A stretch of DNA of 35,907 bases from Chloroflexota bacterium (GTDB taxonomy: Bacteria > Chloroflexota > Dehalococcoidia > Bin125), in NCBI GenBank assembly GCA_026707145.1, contig JAPOXK010000011.1, positions 1-35,907 of the forward strand, written 5' to 3'. How positions within the stretch are numbered: the stretch's first letter is position 1; every line of letters starts with the position of its first letter. Position numbers and translations under genes: made by a program. Of this stretch, positions 1 through 8,991 are shown in pieces. The notes beneath the pieces were generated by a model, which was given only the letters and a program-made list of their open reading frames with translations, searched no databases and was not told the DNA's origin.

Positions 1-1
1 G

Positions 2-400
2 GTGAATCCCCTGGCCGCCGAAGCCCGTGCGCTCACCGATGAGGAGCTCGCCGACGCGATCAACGAAGCGTACCGCGAGGTATTCAACCTGCATTTCCAG
101 AAAGGCACGCGGCAGCTCAACAATCCGATGGCTCTCCGCAAGGCGCGCCGCCAGCTGGCGCGGCTCCGCACCATCCGCCACGAACGTCTGCTCGCGAACA
201 TTCGTGGCGTGGCGCTCGCGCCCGGCACGGCTCCAACCGAGCGCACGATCTCCCCGCAGAAGAGACGGGCCCAGGAGGAACGCGCCGCCGCGGAGAAGGC
301 AGCGGCCGAAGCCGCCGCGGCAGCATCGCCGGACGATGGCGCCCCCGGCGATCTTGGCGATCCTGCGGACGTCCCCGTCGCCGCAAGGGACGAGGACTAG
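2..400 (+). CDS. rpmC: 50S ribosomal protein L29, with C-terminal extension
   Basis: L29 is a small helical-hairpin protein near the exit of the ribosomal polypeptide tunnel. Residues 1-70 show the family pattern, with ALTDEEL near the start, then FNLHFQKGTRQLNNP and a basic second helix. Bacterial L29 is usually 60-70 residues, but this one is 132: residues 72-132 form an Ala/Glu/Asp/Pro-rich low-complexity tail ending in RDED. The GTG start at base 2 sits in a GTGA, which suggests overlap with the stop of an upstream gene (normally rplP) outside the window. A start further upstream cannot be excluded. It is the first gene of the ribosomal run and lies 3 bp before rpsQ. Confidence 0.9.
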   Translation: MNPLAAEARALTDEELADAINEAYREVFNLHFQKGTRQLNNPMALRKARRQLARLRTIRHERLLANIRGVALAPGTAPTERTISPQKRRAQEERAAAEKAAAEAAAAASPDDGAPGDLGDPADVPVAARDED

Positions 401-403
401 CTC

Positions 404-808
404 ATGACCAAAAAGCAGCGCAGTGGAATCGTGGTGAGCGACAAGATGGACAAGACGGTCGTTGTCCAAGTGGAGCGGGTGGTCGCGCATCCCCTCTATG
501 GGAAGAGCCTGCGGCGCCGGCGCCGCTACAAGGCGCATGATGAAACGAACGTGTGCCGTCTCGGCGATCGCGTCATGATCGAAGAGACCCGTCCTCTTTC
601 CAAGCAGAAGCACTGGCGGATCGTGCGATTACTGGAGCGCCGTGAAGTCGCTGAGATCCAGCCGCGCGAGATCGATGCGGAGATGACCGGTGCGCCCTCC
701 CGCCTCCGTGCGGAGGAACCCGCCGAAGAGCGCGCCGCCGCCGAGGCGGCGACCTCCTCCGACGCCGCGACGCCGCCGGCCGCCGCTCCCGAGGAGTCCG
801 GGACGTGA
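404..808 (+). CDS. rpsQ: 30S ribosomal protein S17, with acidic C-terminal extension
   Basis: S17 is a primary 16S rRNA-binding protein with an OB fold. The family signature is clear: [14 protein letters not shown], then [16 protein letters not shown], and [19 protein letters not shown]. The core ends near residue 85. Residues 86-134 are an extra Ala/Glu/Pro-rich tail not needed for the fold; the usual length is 80-90 residues. The ATG start follows rpmC by 3 bp, and the stop overlaps the GTG of rplN in a GTGA. The tail resembles those on L29, S5 and L17 in this window. Confidence 0.95.
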   Translation: MTKKQRSGIVVSDKMDKTVVVQVERVVAHPLYGKSLRRRRRYKAHDETNVCRLGDRVMIEETRPLSKQKHWRIVRLLERREVAEIQPREIDAEMTGAPSRLRAEEPAEERAAAEAATSSDAATPPAAAPEESGT

Positions 809-1173
809 TCCAGCAAGAATCCGCCGTGCGCGTGGCCGATAACTCAGGCGCGCGGATGATTAAGTGCATCCGCGTGCTGGGAGGAACGCGCCGGCGCTAC
901 GCGTACGTGGGCGACATGTTCGTCGCCAGCGTTAAGCAGGCCGATCCGGGCCGCGAAGTCAAGAAGGGCGATGTCGTGCGGGCGGTCCTCGTGCGCACCG
1001 CCAAGGGCTACCGGCGGCCGGATGGCTCGTACATCAAGTTCGATGACAACGCGGCCGTCTTGCTATCGGATCGCTTTAACCCGCAAGGCACCCGCATCTT
1101 CGGTCCGGTGGCTCGTGAGCTCCGCGAGAAGAACTATATGAAGATCGTATCGCTTGCTCCGGAGGTCGTCTGA
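805..1173 (+). CDS. rplN: 50S ribosomal protein L14
   Basis: L14 lies at the subunit interface and contacts 16S rRNA helix 14, forming part of bridge B8. The 122-residue length is exactly that of the family. The protein begins [17 protein letters not shown] and contains KCIRVLGG, the [11 protein letters not shown] strand, FDDNAAVLL and [13 protein letters not shown]. There is no extension, unlike several neighbours. The GTG start overlaps the rpsQ stop (GTGA), and the stop shares one base with the rplX start (TGATG), so translation of the three genes is probably coupled. Confidence 0.97.
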   Translation: MIQQESAVRVADNSGARMIKCIRVLGGTRRRYAYVGDMFVASVKQADPGREVKKGDVVRAVLVRTAKGYRRPDGSYIKFDDNAAVLLSDRFNPQGTRIFGPVARELREKNYMKIVSLAPEVV

Positions 1174-1487
1174 TGCAGCGCATCGCGCGCGACGATCTCG
1201 TCGAGGTGCTCACCGGGAAAGACCGCGGCAAGCGGGGCCAAGTCCGCCAGATCTTGCCGCGGAAAGGGCGCGTCATCGTGCAAGGCGTGAATATCGTGAA
1301 ACGGCATCGCCGGCCTACGCAGCTGGGCGCGCCGGCGGGGATCATTGAGGTCGAGGCGCCGCTGGCTATCAGCAACGTCGCCCCCGTTTGCGAGAGCTGT
1401 GACCGTCGAACACGCATCGGTATGCGCTTCCGGGCCGACGGCACCAAGGTCCGTTTTTGCAAGCGCTGCAACGAGGAGATCAGCTGA
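1173..1487 (+). CDS. rplX: 50S ribosomal protein L24, zinc-ribbon form
   Basis: L24 is an assembly-initiator protein at the tunnel exit. The N-terminal KOW motif is seen as [17 protein letters not shown], followed by [12 protein letters not shown]. The C-terminal part has two CxxC pairs (CESC and CKRC) separated by a basic strand, which is expected to bind one zinc ion. Many bacterial L24 proteins have lost these cysteines. At 104 residues the length is normal. The start and stop each overlap the neighbouring gene by one base (TGATG at both ends). Confidence 0.95.
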   Translation: MQRIARDDLVEVLTGKDRGKRGQVRQILPRKGRVIVQGVNIVKRHRRPTQLGAPAGIIEVEAPLAISNVAPVCESCDRRTRIGMRFRADGTKVRFCKRCNEEIS

Positions 1488-2035
1488 TGACTCCTCGTCT
1501 CCTCCGTCGGTACCACGACGACGTTCACCCCGCCCTTCTGCGGGAGTTCAACTATCGCAACGTGATGGAGGTCCCCCGCATCACGAAAGTGGTGGTGAAC
1601 ATCGGTCTCGGCGAGGCGCTGGGGAACGCGCGTGCCCTTGACGCCGCGGCGGAAGATATCGCGACCATCACCGGCCAGAAGCCCGTGATCACTCGTGCGA
1701 AAACCTCCATCGCTAACTTCAAAGTCCGCGAAGGCAATCAGATCGGCGTCACGTGCACCCTCCGCGGTCAGCGCATGTGGGAGTTTCTCGATCGGACGGT
1801 TAACGCCGCACTTCCCAGGATTCGTGATTTTCGCGGCGTGGCGCGCACTGCGTTCGACGGGCGCGGCAATTACAGCCTCGGCCTGCGGGAGCAGATTATT
1901 TTCCCCGAAATCGATTACGCGGCCGTGGATCGCATCCGCGGCTTGCAAGTCAACATCGTTACTACCGCTCTCAGCGACGAGGAAGGCCGGCGCCTTCTGG
2001 AGTTGCTCGGGATGCCGCTCGCACGAGCCGGGTAG
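1487..2035 (+). CDS. rplE: 50S ribosomal protein L5
   Basis: L5 binds 5S rRNA and contacts the P-site tRNA and the small subunit. Family blocks visible are [48 protein letters not shown], and the [16 protein letters not shown] signature near the C-terminus. The chosen ATG at 1487 overlaps the rplX TGA and gives a 182-residue protein of normal length; an in-frame ATG at 1457 inside rplX is less likely. Only 12 bp separate it from rpsH, so the S14 gene usually found here is absent. Confidence 0.96.
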   Translation: MTPRLLRRYHDDVHPALLREFNYRNVMEVPRITKVVVNIGLGEALGNARALDAAAEDIATITGQKPVITRAKTSIANFKVREGNQIGVTCTLRGQRMWEFLDRTVNAALPRIRDFRGVARTAFDGRGNYSLGLREQIIFPEIDYAAVDRIRGLQVNIVTTALSDEEGRRLLELLGMPLARAG

Positions 2036-2047
2036 AGGAGAGCCGCT

Positions 2048-2452
2048 GTGTCCGTCACCGATCCGATCGCCGACATGCTAACTCGCATTCGCAACGGTCT
2101 CGCCGCGCGCCATGAGCACGTCTTGATTCCGGCCTCCAAGCTCAAGGTCGCGCTCGCCGATGTCCTGAAAGAAGAGGGCTTCATCAAAGGCTACGAGGTC
2201 CGAGAGATCCGCTCCGCGGCGATTCGCGAGATCGATATCGAGCTCCTCTACGCTGATGATGGCAAGTCGGTGCTGACCGGAATCCAGCGCGTCAGCCGGC
2301 CCGGCCTGCGCGTTTACGTCCAGAACAGGGAGGTGCCGCGCGTGTTCGGCGGCCTCGGCGTCGCCATCCTATCCACCCCGCACGGCGTCATGACCGGCGG
2401 GCGCGCCCGTCAAGAGCGCGTCGGCGGCGAAGTGCTCTGCTACGTCTGGTGA
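2048..2452 (+). CDS. rpsH: 30S ribosomal protein S8
   Basis: S8 is a primary 16S rRNA-binding protein central to 30S platform assembly and, in enterics, the translational repressor of the spc operon. The N-terminus [15 protein letters not shown] and the C-terminal block [15 protein letters not shown] are diagnostic. The middle also fits ([17 protein letters not shown]-like). Its length of 134 is typical. The start is GTG, preceded by a GAGGAGAG ribosome-binding site at about 2036-2043. Confidence 0.96.
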   Translation: MSVTDPIADMLTRIRNGLAARHEHVLIPASKLKVALADVLKEEGFIKGYEVREIRSAAIREIDIELLYADDGKSVLTGIQRVSRPGLRVYVQNREVPRVFGGLGVAILSTPHGVMTGGRARQERVGGEVLCYVW

Positions 2453-2471
2453 TCATGGTGAGGCAAGTGCT

Positions 2472-3017
2472 GTGAGCCGTATTGGCAAGCAACCGATCGC
2501 AGTCCCGGAAGGGGTGTCGGTCGTGATCGACGGTGCCCGCGTCGAGGTGAGCGGACCGAAGGGCCACTTGACGCAGATGCTCCCGCCGCAGGTGCGCGTG
2601 TCCCTCGAGGACGGCTGCGTCAAGGTGGCGCGCGAGTCCGATCAGCGTCGGCACCGGGCGATGCACGGGCTGACGCGGGCGCTGATCGCCAACATGGTCA
2701 CCGGCGTGAAGGAGGGGTTCACCAAGACGCTCGAAGTGCGTGGCACTGGCTACCGCGCGCAGCTCGAAGGAAAGACGCTGGTCTTGCGTGTGGGTTTCTC
2801 GCACGAAGTGCGAGTGGACCCCAACCCGGGCATCGATTTCGCGGTCGACGGTCCGCTCGTCCGTGTGCATGGGATCGACAAGCAAGCTGTCGGGCAGCAG
2901 GCTGCCGAGATCCGGCGGATTCGCCCCCCCGAACCCTACAAGGGCAAGGGGATCCGATACGCTGGCGAGTGGGTGCGGCGCAAGGCGGGCAAGAGCGCTG
3001 TTACGGCGGCGGGATAG
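2472..3017 (+). CDS. rplF: 50S ribosomal protein L6
   Basis: L6 binds 23S rRNA near the sarcin-ricin loop and helps elongation factors interact with the ribosome. It begins [14 protein letters not shown] and carries the internal duplication typical of L6. Other visible blocks are [33 protein letters not shown], and the C-terminal [13 protein letters not shown] with the basic VRRKAGK. Its 181 residues match the family. The start is GTG at 2472, 19 bp after rpsH. No tail is present. Confidence 0.96.
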   Translation: MSRIGKQPIAVPEGVSVVIDGARVEVSGPKGHLTQMLPPQVRVSLEDGCVKVARESDQRRHRAMHGLTRALIANMVTGVKEGFTKTLEVRGTGYRAQLEGKTLVLRVGFSHEVRVDPNPGIDFAVDGPLVRVHGIDKQAVGQQAAEIRRIRPPEPYKGKGIRYAGEWVRRKAGKSAVTAAG

Positions 3018-3025
3018 GGAAGTTC

Positions 3026-3400
3026 ATGGGAAACCGCCGCCGCCGTCTGACGCAGTATGCCGCCCGCCAGCGCCGCCACGCGCGGGTCCGGCGGCGCGTG
3101 CGCGGCACGTCCGTCCGTCCGCGGCTCGCCGTGTTTCGCTCCAATCAGCATATTTACTGCCAGATCATTGATGACGAAGCTGGCGTCACGCTGGCGGCCG
3201 CTTCCGATCTCGAGCGCGATCTGCGCGACGTGACGGGTAAGGGCAAGATCTCCTCCGCGGAGGCTGTGGGCCAGCGAGTCGCGGCGCGTGCCGCAACGGC
3301 CGGGATCCGCGAGGTCGTTTTCGACCGCGGGGGCTATCGTTATCACGGGCGTGTTCGCGCGCTCGCCGACGCAGCTCGCAAGGGCGGGCTGGCTCTCTAG
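3026..3400 (+). CDS. rplR: 50S ribosomal protein L18
   Basis: L18 binds 5S rRNA together with L5 and carries it into the 50S subunit. The Arg-rich N-terminal segment ([20 protein letters not shown]) is followed by the conserved [19 protein letters not shown] and [24 protein letters not shown]. The ATG at 3026 has an upstream AGGGA and gives 124 residues, the normal size. Upstream in-frame codons inside rplF are not supported. Confidence 0.95.
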   Translation: MGNRRRRLTQYAARQRRHARVRRRVRGTSVRPRLAVFRSNQHIYCQIIDDEAGVTLAAASDLERDLRDVTGKGKISSAEAVGQRVAARAATAGIREVVFDRGGYRYHGRVRALADAARKGGLAL

Positions 3401-3410
3401 GAAGGGACCC

Positions 3411-4076
3411 ATGGTCCAGGCACAGTTTTCCCGGCGCGGCGCCGAAAGCGACTTGTTCGAGAAAGTCGTCGCGATCAACCGTGTCGCCAAGGTGGTGAAA
3501 GGAGGGCGGCGGTTCTCCTTTAGCGCGGTCGTGGTCGTGGGTGACGGGCAAGGGTCGGTTGGCGCCGCTATCGGCCGCGCCAACGAGGTACCCGAGGCGA
3601 TCCGTAAGGGTGCCGGCGCCGCCCGGCGCAATATGATCAAGGTGCCGCTGAAGCGCGGCACGCTTCCGCACCCGATTACCGTGAAAGAAGGCGCCGCCCG
3701 CGTCATGCTCAAGCCCGCTGCGCCCGGCACCGGCGTGATCGCGGGTGGGGGTGTGCGTGCGGTGATGGAAGCGGCCGGTGTGCGTGATGTGCTCACGAAG
3801 TCGTTGGGGTCGCAGAATGTGATCAACGTGGTCTACGCGACGATGAGCGGCCTCAGCCAATTGCGGGACCCGGTCGAAGCGCGTCGTCGCCGTCTTGCTA
3901 TCGCCGGACGGTTGCCCGACGAATCCGCGTCTGCTGTTTCGCCGTCCGCCGCCTCGGCACCGGCGGCGGACGCCACCGCCGCTGCCGCCACCCCCGTCGG
4001 CGAACCCGTCGCGCCGCCGGTCGATGCCACGGACGCGGCGGCGGTCTCCCCCGCTCCTGATCCGGGCGCGGAGTAA
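3411..4076 (+). CDS. rpsE: 30S ribosomal protein S5, with C-terminal extension
   Basis: S5 lies at the mRNA entry channel with S3 and S4 and affects decoding fidelity. Core blocks include [68 protein letters not shown] and [14 protein letters not shown]. The ATG at 3411 follows a GGAAGGGA site. The family length is about 165 residues and this protein has 221. Residues 168-221 are an Ala/Pro/Asp-rich tail. It directly abuts rpmD, whose ATG follows the TAA without a gap. Confidence 0.96.
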   Translation: MVQAQFSRRGAESDLFEKVVAINRVAKVVKGGRRFSFSAVVVVGDGQGSVGAAIGRANEVPEAIRKGAGAARRNMIKVPLKRGTLPHPITVKEGAARVMLKPAAPGTGVIAGGGVRAVMEAAGVRDVLTKSLGSQNVINVVYATMSGLSQLRDPVEARRRRLAIAGRLPDESASAVSPSAASAPAADATAAAATPVGEPVAPPVDATDAAAVSPAPDPGAE

Positions 4077-4271
4077 ATGCCGATGGCCAGCCTGCGCATC
4101 AAGTACGTCAAGAGCGCCATCGGCTACCGGGCCGACCAGGGGCACACGATTCGCTCCCTGGGCTTGCGGCGGCTCGGCCAGACCGTCGAGCGGCCGAATA
4201 CGCCGGACGTGCGGGGGATGCTGCACAAAGTGCGGCACCTGGTCGAGGTGAAGGAAGTCGAAGGAGACTGA
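4077..4271 (+). CDS. rpmD: 50S ribosomal protein L30
   Basis: L30 is a small ferredoxin-like 50S protein. The 64-residue product shows LRIKYVKSAIGY, then the conserved turn TIRSLGLRRLGQTVERPNTPDVRGM and a C-terminal VRHLVEV. The first ATG immediately follows the rpsE stop; a second ATG two codons on (4083) is equally possible and gives 62 residues. The stop overlaps the rplO ATG (TGATG). Confidence 0.94.
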   Translation: MPMASLRIKYVKSAIGYRADQGHTIRSLGLRRLGQTVERPNTPDVRGMLHKVRHLVEVKEVEGD

Positions 4272-4756
4272 TGCCGCTTCGCCAGCACGACCTCCACCCA
4301 CCGCCGGGCGCGAAGCGGCCGCGGAAGCGTGTCGGGCGCGGCAATGCGGCCGGCGGCGGCACCTACTCAGGCCGCGGCCTCAAGGGGCAGAAATCCCGCG
4401 CGGGCGGCAACACCCGTCCGGGTTTCGAAGGAGGGCAGTTGCCGCTCATCCGGCGCATGGCGCGCAAGCGTGGGTTCACGCCGCCCGCGCGCGTTGAGGT
4501 GACGCCCATCAACCTCTTTCGCCTGAACGCGAAATTCGCCGCCGGCGCCCAAGTCGACGCGGAAGCCCTCGTCGCGGCGGGCCTGCTCAAGCATCCACGC
4601 GAGCCGTTCAAGATTCTCGGCTCCGGGAAACTGGAGTGGCCGCTCGTTGTCTGCGCCGCGCGCGTCTCCCCGGCCGCCCGCGCCAAGATTGAGGCCGTCG
4701 GCGGTCGCGTTGAGGAACCGGATGCAGAGAGCACAGACAGCAGCAGCGCCGACTAG
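4271..4756 (+). CDS. rplO: 50S ribosomal protein L15
   Basis: L15 binds 23S rRNA deep in the 50S subunit. The N-terminal unstructured rRNA-binding part is seen as HDLHPPPGAKRPRKRVGRG, then GLKGQKSRAGG and GFEGGQLPLIRRMARKRGF. The globular C-terminal part contains EALVAAGLL and ILGSGKLEWPLVV. It has 161 residues, slightly over the usual 145-150, ending in a short acidic/Ser tail. The 3' end overlaps the secY start by 35 bp, consistent with coupled translation. Confidence 0.95.
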   Translation: MPLRQHDLHPPPGAKRPRKRVGRGNAAGGGTYSGRGLKGQKSRAGGNTRPGFEGGQLPLIRRMARKRGFTPPARVEVTPINLFRLNAKFAAGAQVDAEALVAAGLLKHPREPFKILGSGKLEWPLVVCAARVSPAARAKIEAVGGRVEEPDAESTDSSSAD

Positions 4757-6455
4757 ACCCCGCCTGCTGCAGGCCATGATCGACGCTTGGCGGCAGCCAG
4801 ACGTCCGCAAGAAGGTGCTCTTCACCCTTGCGATGCTGACGGTCTTCCGCTTCACCGCGCACATCCCGCTGCCCGGCGTGCGCGCTGCCCAGCTCGACAG
4901 CGCGCTCGATAACAACCCGGTCCTCGGTTTCCTCAATCTCTTTAGTGGCGGGGGGCTCGAGAACCTGAGCATCGTCGCCTTGGGCGTATACCCCTACATC
5001 ACCTCCTCGATCGTGATGCAGCTCCTCACGCCGATGATCCCCAAGCTCCAGAACCTGTCGAAGGAGGGCGAGCAAGGACGTAACAAGATCCAGCTTTATA
5101 CCTACTGGATCGCATTGCCGATGGCGTTGGTGCAGGGTTACGGGCAGCTATTGCTGTTGGACAACGTCAACGCGATCGAGGGGATTAGCTTCAGCGGCGA
5201 CGCTGCCCTCCCCACATTGGCCGCCGTGATCTCTATGGCGGCAGGCACGATGTTCTTGGTTTGGCTCGGCGAACTTATTACCGAAAAGGGCGTCGGCAAC
5301 GGCCTGTCGCTCATCATCTTCGGCGGGATCGTGGCGGGCTTCCCGACGATCTTCAATTCGATCCGTCAGAGCGATACGGGCTTCGGCGGCATCGCCATCG
5401 TGATCATCATCGCCCTCATCCTTGTCGCCCTGATCGTCTTCTTCCAAGAGGCGCAGCGGCGCATCCCCGTGCAGTACGCGCGCAGCGTTTTTCGCGGCGG
5501 ACGTATGTACCGCCAAAGCGGGCAGAGTCACATCCCGCTGCGCGTCAACAGCGCGGGGATGATTCCCTTGATCTTCGCCTTCTCCATCATCATTTTCCCG
5601 TCGGTGGTCGCGGGCTATGTGGTCGGCGCGGCCGCCGAGAGCAATACCAACGTGCGACAGGAGCTTCCTTTTCCCGAAGAAGACGCCGACCTCCCGCTCG
5701 CGCAGACCTTCGCAGGGATCGCTGCGGAGGGCCGCTTCCGTGTCAACGACGGGGAATTCGATTGGGTCGCGGCGGACGACACCTTTGACGTGATCGTCGA
5801 GGAGATCAATCAGGACGCCGATGCCAATGTGCTGACCTATATCGAGACGGACGCGGTCACCGGAAGGACGACCTGGAATATCGAGAGTAACGCGACAGGC
5901 TCCGACCTCATTGAGATCGAAGATCTGGCGGGCAACCTGGTCCGGCTCAGCGATATCCCGACCCATCGCGAGGGCGCGGACGATCTGTTCACGCCGGACA
6001 TCGTCGAGGGGCAGACCGCGGGCGAACGGCTCTCTGCGATCGGACGGGCGGCGGATTGGGTGCAGATCAACTTCTCCCCTGGACGCCCGCTCTACTGGGC
6101 GCTCGTCTTTGTGCTCGTCGTCGCATTCACGTTTTTCTATACGCTGATCACCTTCCAGCAGCAGAATCTCGCCGAGAATCTGCAGAAGCAGGGCGGCTTC
6201 ATTCCCGGCATTCGCCCCGGCCGGCCGACGCAGGACTACATCAACCGCGTGCTCTTCCGGATCACGTGGGCTGGTGCCCTGTTCTTGGGCTTCGTCGCGA
6301 TCGTCCCCTTCTTGGCGACGGAATTCATTCCCGATAGTCAGGCGCTCACGATATCCAGCGTGGGGCTTCTCATCGTTGTCGGGGTCGCCCTCGACACGAT
6401 GAAGCAGATCGAGGCGCAGCTGCTCATGCGCAACTACGAAGGGTTCATCCGCTAA
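4722..6455 (+). CDS. secY: protein translocase subunit SecY with a large extracytoplasmic insertion
   Basis: SecY is the channel of the Sec translocon. The N-terminal half is standard: AHIPLPGV before the plug region, GVYPYITSSIVMQLL (TM2), LSKEGEQGRNK (cytoplasmic loop), and IPVQYARSV in the loop before TM7. TM7 (about residues 285-302, ending GYVVG) is followed not by the usual ~25-residue loop but by about 147 residues (306-452) rich in Asp/Glu, before TM8 (RPLYWALVFVLVVAF). The C5 cytoplasmic loop (QKQGGFIPGIRPGRPT) and TM9-10 are intact and in frame. The total is 577 residues against about 430-445 normally. By known SecY topology the loop faces outward. The start ATG at 4722 has a GAGGA site 6 bp upstream; ATG 4776 would remove the conserved LLQAMIDAW lead-in. 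Confidence 0.95.
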   Translation: MQRAQTAAAPTRPRLLQAMIDAWRQPDVRKKVLFTLAMLTVFRFTAHIPLPGVRAAQLDSALDNNPVLGFLNLFSGGGLENLSIVALGVYPYITSSIVMQLLTPMIPKLQNLSKEGEQGRNKIQLYTYWIALPMALVQGYGQLLLLDNVNAIEGISFSGDAALPTLAAVISMAAGTMFLVWLGELITEKGVGNGLSLIIFGGIVAGFPTIFNSIRQSDTGFGGIAIVIIIALILVALIVFFQEAQRRIPVQYARSVFRGGRMYRQSGQSHIPLRVNSAGMIPLIFAFSIIIFPSVVAGYVVGAAAESNTNVRQELPFPEEDADLPLAQTFAGIAAEGRFRVNDGEFDWVAADDTFDVIVEEINQDADANVLTYIETDAVTGRTTWNIESNATGSDLIEIEDLAGNLVRLSDIPTHREGADDLFTPDIVEGQTAGERLSAIGRAADWVQINFSPGRPLYWALVFVLVVAFTFFYTLITFQQQNLAENLQKQGGFIPGIRPGRPTQDYINRVLFRITWAGALFLGFVAIVPFLATEFIPDSQALTISSVGLLIVVGVALDTMKQIEAQLLMRNYEGFIR

Positions 6456-6472
6456 GCGATGCGCGGCCTGCC

Positions 6473-7126
6473 ATGTACATAGTGCTGTTTGGTCCCCCCG
6501 GCGCGGGCAAGGGGACCCAGGCGGTGCGGCTCGCGCAAGCCGCTCGGCTCGCGCATGTCGCGACGGGGGACATGTTCCGCGACAACCTCCGCGCGCGGAC
6601 CGCGCTCGGCCAGCGCGCCGAAAGCTATCTCACCAAGGGGGAGCTCGTCCCGGACGAGCTGACGATCGGGCTTCTCATGGATCGCCTTGACCAACCCGAC
6701 GCCGCAGCGGGAGTCATCTTCGACGGCTTCCCCCGTACGATTCCCCAAGCGCAGGCGCTCGACCGCGCGCTCCACGCGCGGGGCAAGGGGGTCGGGGTCG
6801 CCGCCCTGATCGAGGTCGCCAACGCGGAGGTGTTGCGCCGGCTCGGCGGGCGCTGGACCTGCTCTGACTGTGGCATGGTCTTCCATGAACGCACCAATCC
6901 CCCGGAGCGTGACGGGATCTGCCAGCGTTGCGGTAAGCTGCTGATGCAGCGTTCGGACGACACGCCTGCCGCGATCGAGAATCGTCTCCGGGTATACCGC
7001 CAGCAGACCGAGCCACTCGTGGCCTTTTACGAGGCAGCCGGCATTCTTACCCGCGTCGACGGTGAGCGCGAGCCGGAGGCGGTCCAGGCGGACCTTCTCC
7101 GGGTGCTGGAGGCGGTTTCCGCGTGA
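6473..7126 (+). CDS. adk: adenylate kinase (zinc-LID type)
   Basis: Adk catalyses the exchange ATP + AMP = 2 ADP. The P-loop GPPGAGKGTQA is at residues 8-18. The AMP-binding region follows with TGDMFR and the GFPRT motif near 85-89. The LID domain carries two CxxC pairs (C130/C133 and C150/C153), the zinc-binding form common in Gram-positive bacteria and Chloroflexota. Its length of 217 is the long-form standard. It lies between secY and map, the classical spc-operon position. Its TGA overlaps the GTG start of map. Confidence 0.97.
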   Translation: MYIVLFGPPGAGKGTQAVRLAQAARLAHVATGDMFRDNLRARTALGQRAESYLTKGELVPDELTIGLLMDRLDQPDAAAGVIFDGFPRTIPQAQALDRALHARGKGVGVAALIEVANAEVLRRLGGRWTCSDCGMVFHERTNPPERDGICQRCGKLLMQRSDDTPAAIENRLRVYRQQTEPLVAFYEAAGILTRVDGEREPEAVQADLLRVLEAVSA

Positions 7127-7893
7127 CTATGGACTCCAGCAACCAAGTCATTCTGAAAAGCGCGGACGAGATCGGGCTCATGCGGAAAGCCGGCCGGGTC
7201 GTGGGGGAGACCCTCCAAGAGCTCGCGGAGCAAGTCCGGCCCGGCGCCGACGTACGGGACCTCAATACCTACGTCGAACGGAAGTACGAGCGCCTCGGCG
7301 TCATCCCGACCTTCAAGGGCTATCAGGGGTACCCGGACGTGGTCTGTGTCTCCATCAACGAACAGCTGGTCCACGGCATTCCGAGTTCCCGTATCCTTCA
7401 GGAGGGCGATATTGTCTCCATCGACTTGGGCGCTACAGTAGAAGGGTTCGTAGGGGATTCCGCCATCACGGTGGGATGCGGTTTCATCTCCGATGAAGCA
7501 CAGCGCCTCATCGATGTCGCCCGCAACGCTCTCTGGGCGGGCATTCACGCCGCGCGTGACGGGGTACGGAAGGGCGATATCGGGGCAGCCATCCAGGAAG
7601 TGATCGAAACCGCGGGCTACGGCTTAGTACGAAACTATGTGGGGCATGGAGTGGGCCGGGAGATGCATGAACCACCGCAGATGCCGAATTACGGCAACGC
7701 CGGCACCGGCATGCGGATGCGCAGCGGCATGGTGATCGCATTGGAGCCCATGGTCACGGCTGGCCGGCCGGAGACGTTCGTCCACGACGACGGCTGGACC
7801 GTCTCTACCAAAGACGGTTGCCTGTCCGCTCACTTCGAGCACACGATTGCGCTCGGTCGGGGTGAGGCCGAAGTGCTCACCTTGCCCGGCTAG
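7123..7893 (+). CDS. map: methionine aminopeptidase, type I
   Basis: This enzyme removes the initiator Met from nascent proteins. The pita-bread fold metal ligands are recognisable: Asp in [16 protein letters not shown] (two Asp), His in [13 protein letters not shown], and Glu in IALEPMVT and [23 protein letters not shown] is the usual N-terminus. Type I length is about 250, and this has 256. The start is either the GTG at 7123 (overlapping the adk stop) or the ATG two codons on at 7129. Confidence 0.97.
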   Translation: MTMDSSNQVILKSADEIGLMRKAGRVVGETLQELAEQVRPGADVRDLNTYVERKYERLGVIPTFKGYQGYPDVVCVSINEQLVHGIPSSRILQEGDIVSIDLGATVEGFVGDSAITVGCGFISDEAQRLIDVARNALWAGIHAARDGVRKGDIGAAIQEVIETAGYGLVRNYVGHGVGREMHEPPQMPNYGNAGTGMRMRSGMVIALEPMVTAGRPETFVHDDGWTVSTKDGCLSAHFEHTIALGRGEAEVLTLPG

Positions 7894-7915
7894 TGGTACT
7901 GAGAGCGCAGGACTG

Positions 7916-8188
7916 ATGGCACGATCCTCCGCTTCGCGCAAGTCGTCCCAGGCTCGCGGCGCGCCTACTCCGCAGGCCGAGAAGATCGAGGTCGAGGGCG
8001 TGGTGCGCGAGGCCTTGCCGAACGCGATGTTCCGCGTCGAGTTGGCGAATGGCCATGAGGTCCTCGCCCATGTGTCCGGCAAGATCCGCATGTACTTCAT
8101 TCGGATCCTGCCCGGCGACCGTGTCCTGGTGGAACTCAGTGAGTACGATCTCACGCGCGGCCGCGTGACCTACCGCTTCAAGAGCTAG
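7916..8188 (+). CDS. infA: translation initiation factor IF-1 with N-terminal extension
   Basis: IF-1 occupies the ribosomal A site during initiation. From residue 22 onward it is a typical IF-1 OB fold: [20 protein letters not shown], then [20 protein letters not shown] and the C-terminal [13 protein letters not shown]. Standard IF-1 is about 72 residues. Here the ATG at 7916 adds about 18 Ser/Arg/Ala-rich residues ([15 protein letters not shown]). The upstream sequence CGCAGGACTG offers an AGGA site for this ATG. rpmJ, normally next, is absent: rpsM begins 17 bp later. Confidence 0.95.
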   Translation: MARSSASRKSSQARGAPTPQAEKIEVEGVVREALPNAMFRVELANGHEVLAHVSGKIRMYFIRILPGDRVLVELSEYDLTRGRVTYRFKS

Positions 8189-8205
8189 GCTGGGAATCCG
8201 AACGC

Positions 8206-8586
8206 ATGGCCCGCATCTCCGGCGTCGACATCCCCGATAACAAGCGCATTCCGTTCGCGTTGCAGTACATCCACGGCATCGGAGCGACGCGCGCCCAGGC
8301 GATCATGGACAAGACGCGCATTAACTCGGATGCTCGTGTTCGCGATCTTAGCGACGCGGAGTTGACCCGCATCCGCGAAGTGATCGACCGTGATTACCTC
8401 GTCGAGGGTGATCTCCGGCGCGAAGTCCGGCAGAATGTACAGCGCCTCATCGACATTAATTGCTATCGTGGCCAGCGCCACCGCCGGAACCTCCCCGTGC
8501 GTGGTCAGCGGACGAGGACCAACGCTCGCACGCGCCGCGGCTCCCGCAAGACCGTTGCCGGTCGCCGCAAGGCCATCAAGAAGTAG
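8206..8586 (+). CDS. rpsM: 30S ribosomal protein S13
   Basis: S13 lies in the 30S head, forms bridges with L5, and contacts P-site tRNA through its basic tail. Family blocks visible are [64 protein letters not shown], and [20 protein letters not shown] followed by the basic [10 protein letters not shown] end. It has 126 residues, as expected. The ATG follows infA by 17 bp. Confidence 0.97.
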   Translation: MARISGVDIPDNKRIPFALQYIHGIGATRAQAIMDKTRINSDARVRDLSDAELTRIREVIDRDYLVEGDLRREVRQNVQRLIDINCYRGQRHRRNLPVRGQRTRTNARTRRGSRKTVAGRRKAIKK

Positions 8587-8595
8587 GGTTCGAGA

Positions 8596-8988
8596 ATGGC
8601 AGATCGCAAGGCCAAGCGGAGTCGGCGGCGTGAGCGCAAGAATGTGCCGCGGGGGCGCGCCTACATTCAATCGACCTTCAACAACACCTTGATTACCTTG
8701 ACGGACCCGCAGGGCAACGCGCTTGCGTGGGGCAGCGCGGGCAGTACCGGGACGAAAGGGTCGCGGAAGAGCACGCCCTACGCCGCCCAGCTCGCCGCAG
8801 AAGCGGCGGCGCGCAAGGCGATGGAGCATGGCATGCGGGAAGTCGATGTCTATGTGAAGGGGCCGGGCAGCGGTCGGGAGGCCGCAGTGCGCGCGCTGCA
8901 GGCGGCGGGCCTTTCGCTGACCACGATTCGGGACCGCACCCCCATCCCGCATAACGGCTGTCGGCCGCCCAAGCGCCGGCGCGTCTAA
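8596..8988 (+). CDS. rpsK: 30S ribosomal protein S11
   Basis: S11 forms part of the 30S platform and the E-site mRNA path. Diagnostic blocks are [70 protein letters not shown], and the highly conserved C-terminal [18 protein letters not shown]. Length is 130 residues. It sits between rpsM and rpsD in the alpha operon with short gaps (9 and 3 bp). Confidence 0.97.
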   Translation: MADRKAKRSRRRERKNVPRGRAYIQSTFNNTLITLTDPQGNALAWGSAGSTGTKGSRKSTPYAAQLAAEAAARKAMEHGMREVDVYVKGPGSGREAAVRALQAAGLSLTTIRDRTPIPHNGCRPPKRRRV

Positions 8989-8991
8989 GCG

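Noticed and set aside
1076-1948. Long antisense frame under rplX and rplE
   Set aside because: High-GC shadow of conserved ribosomal genes; no family features and no start site. The same holds for other long antisense frames such as 5148-5966, 8185-10074 and 32254-33474.
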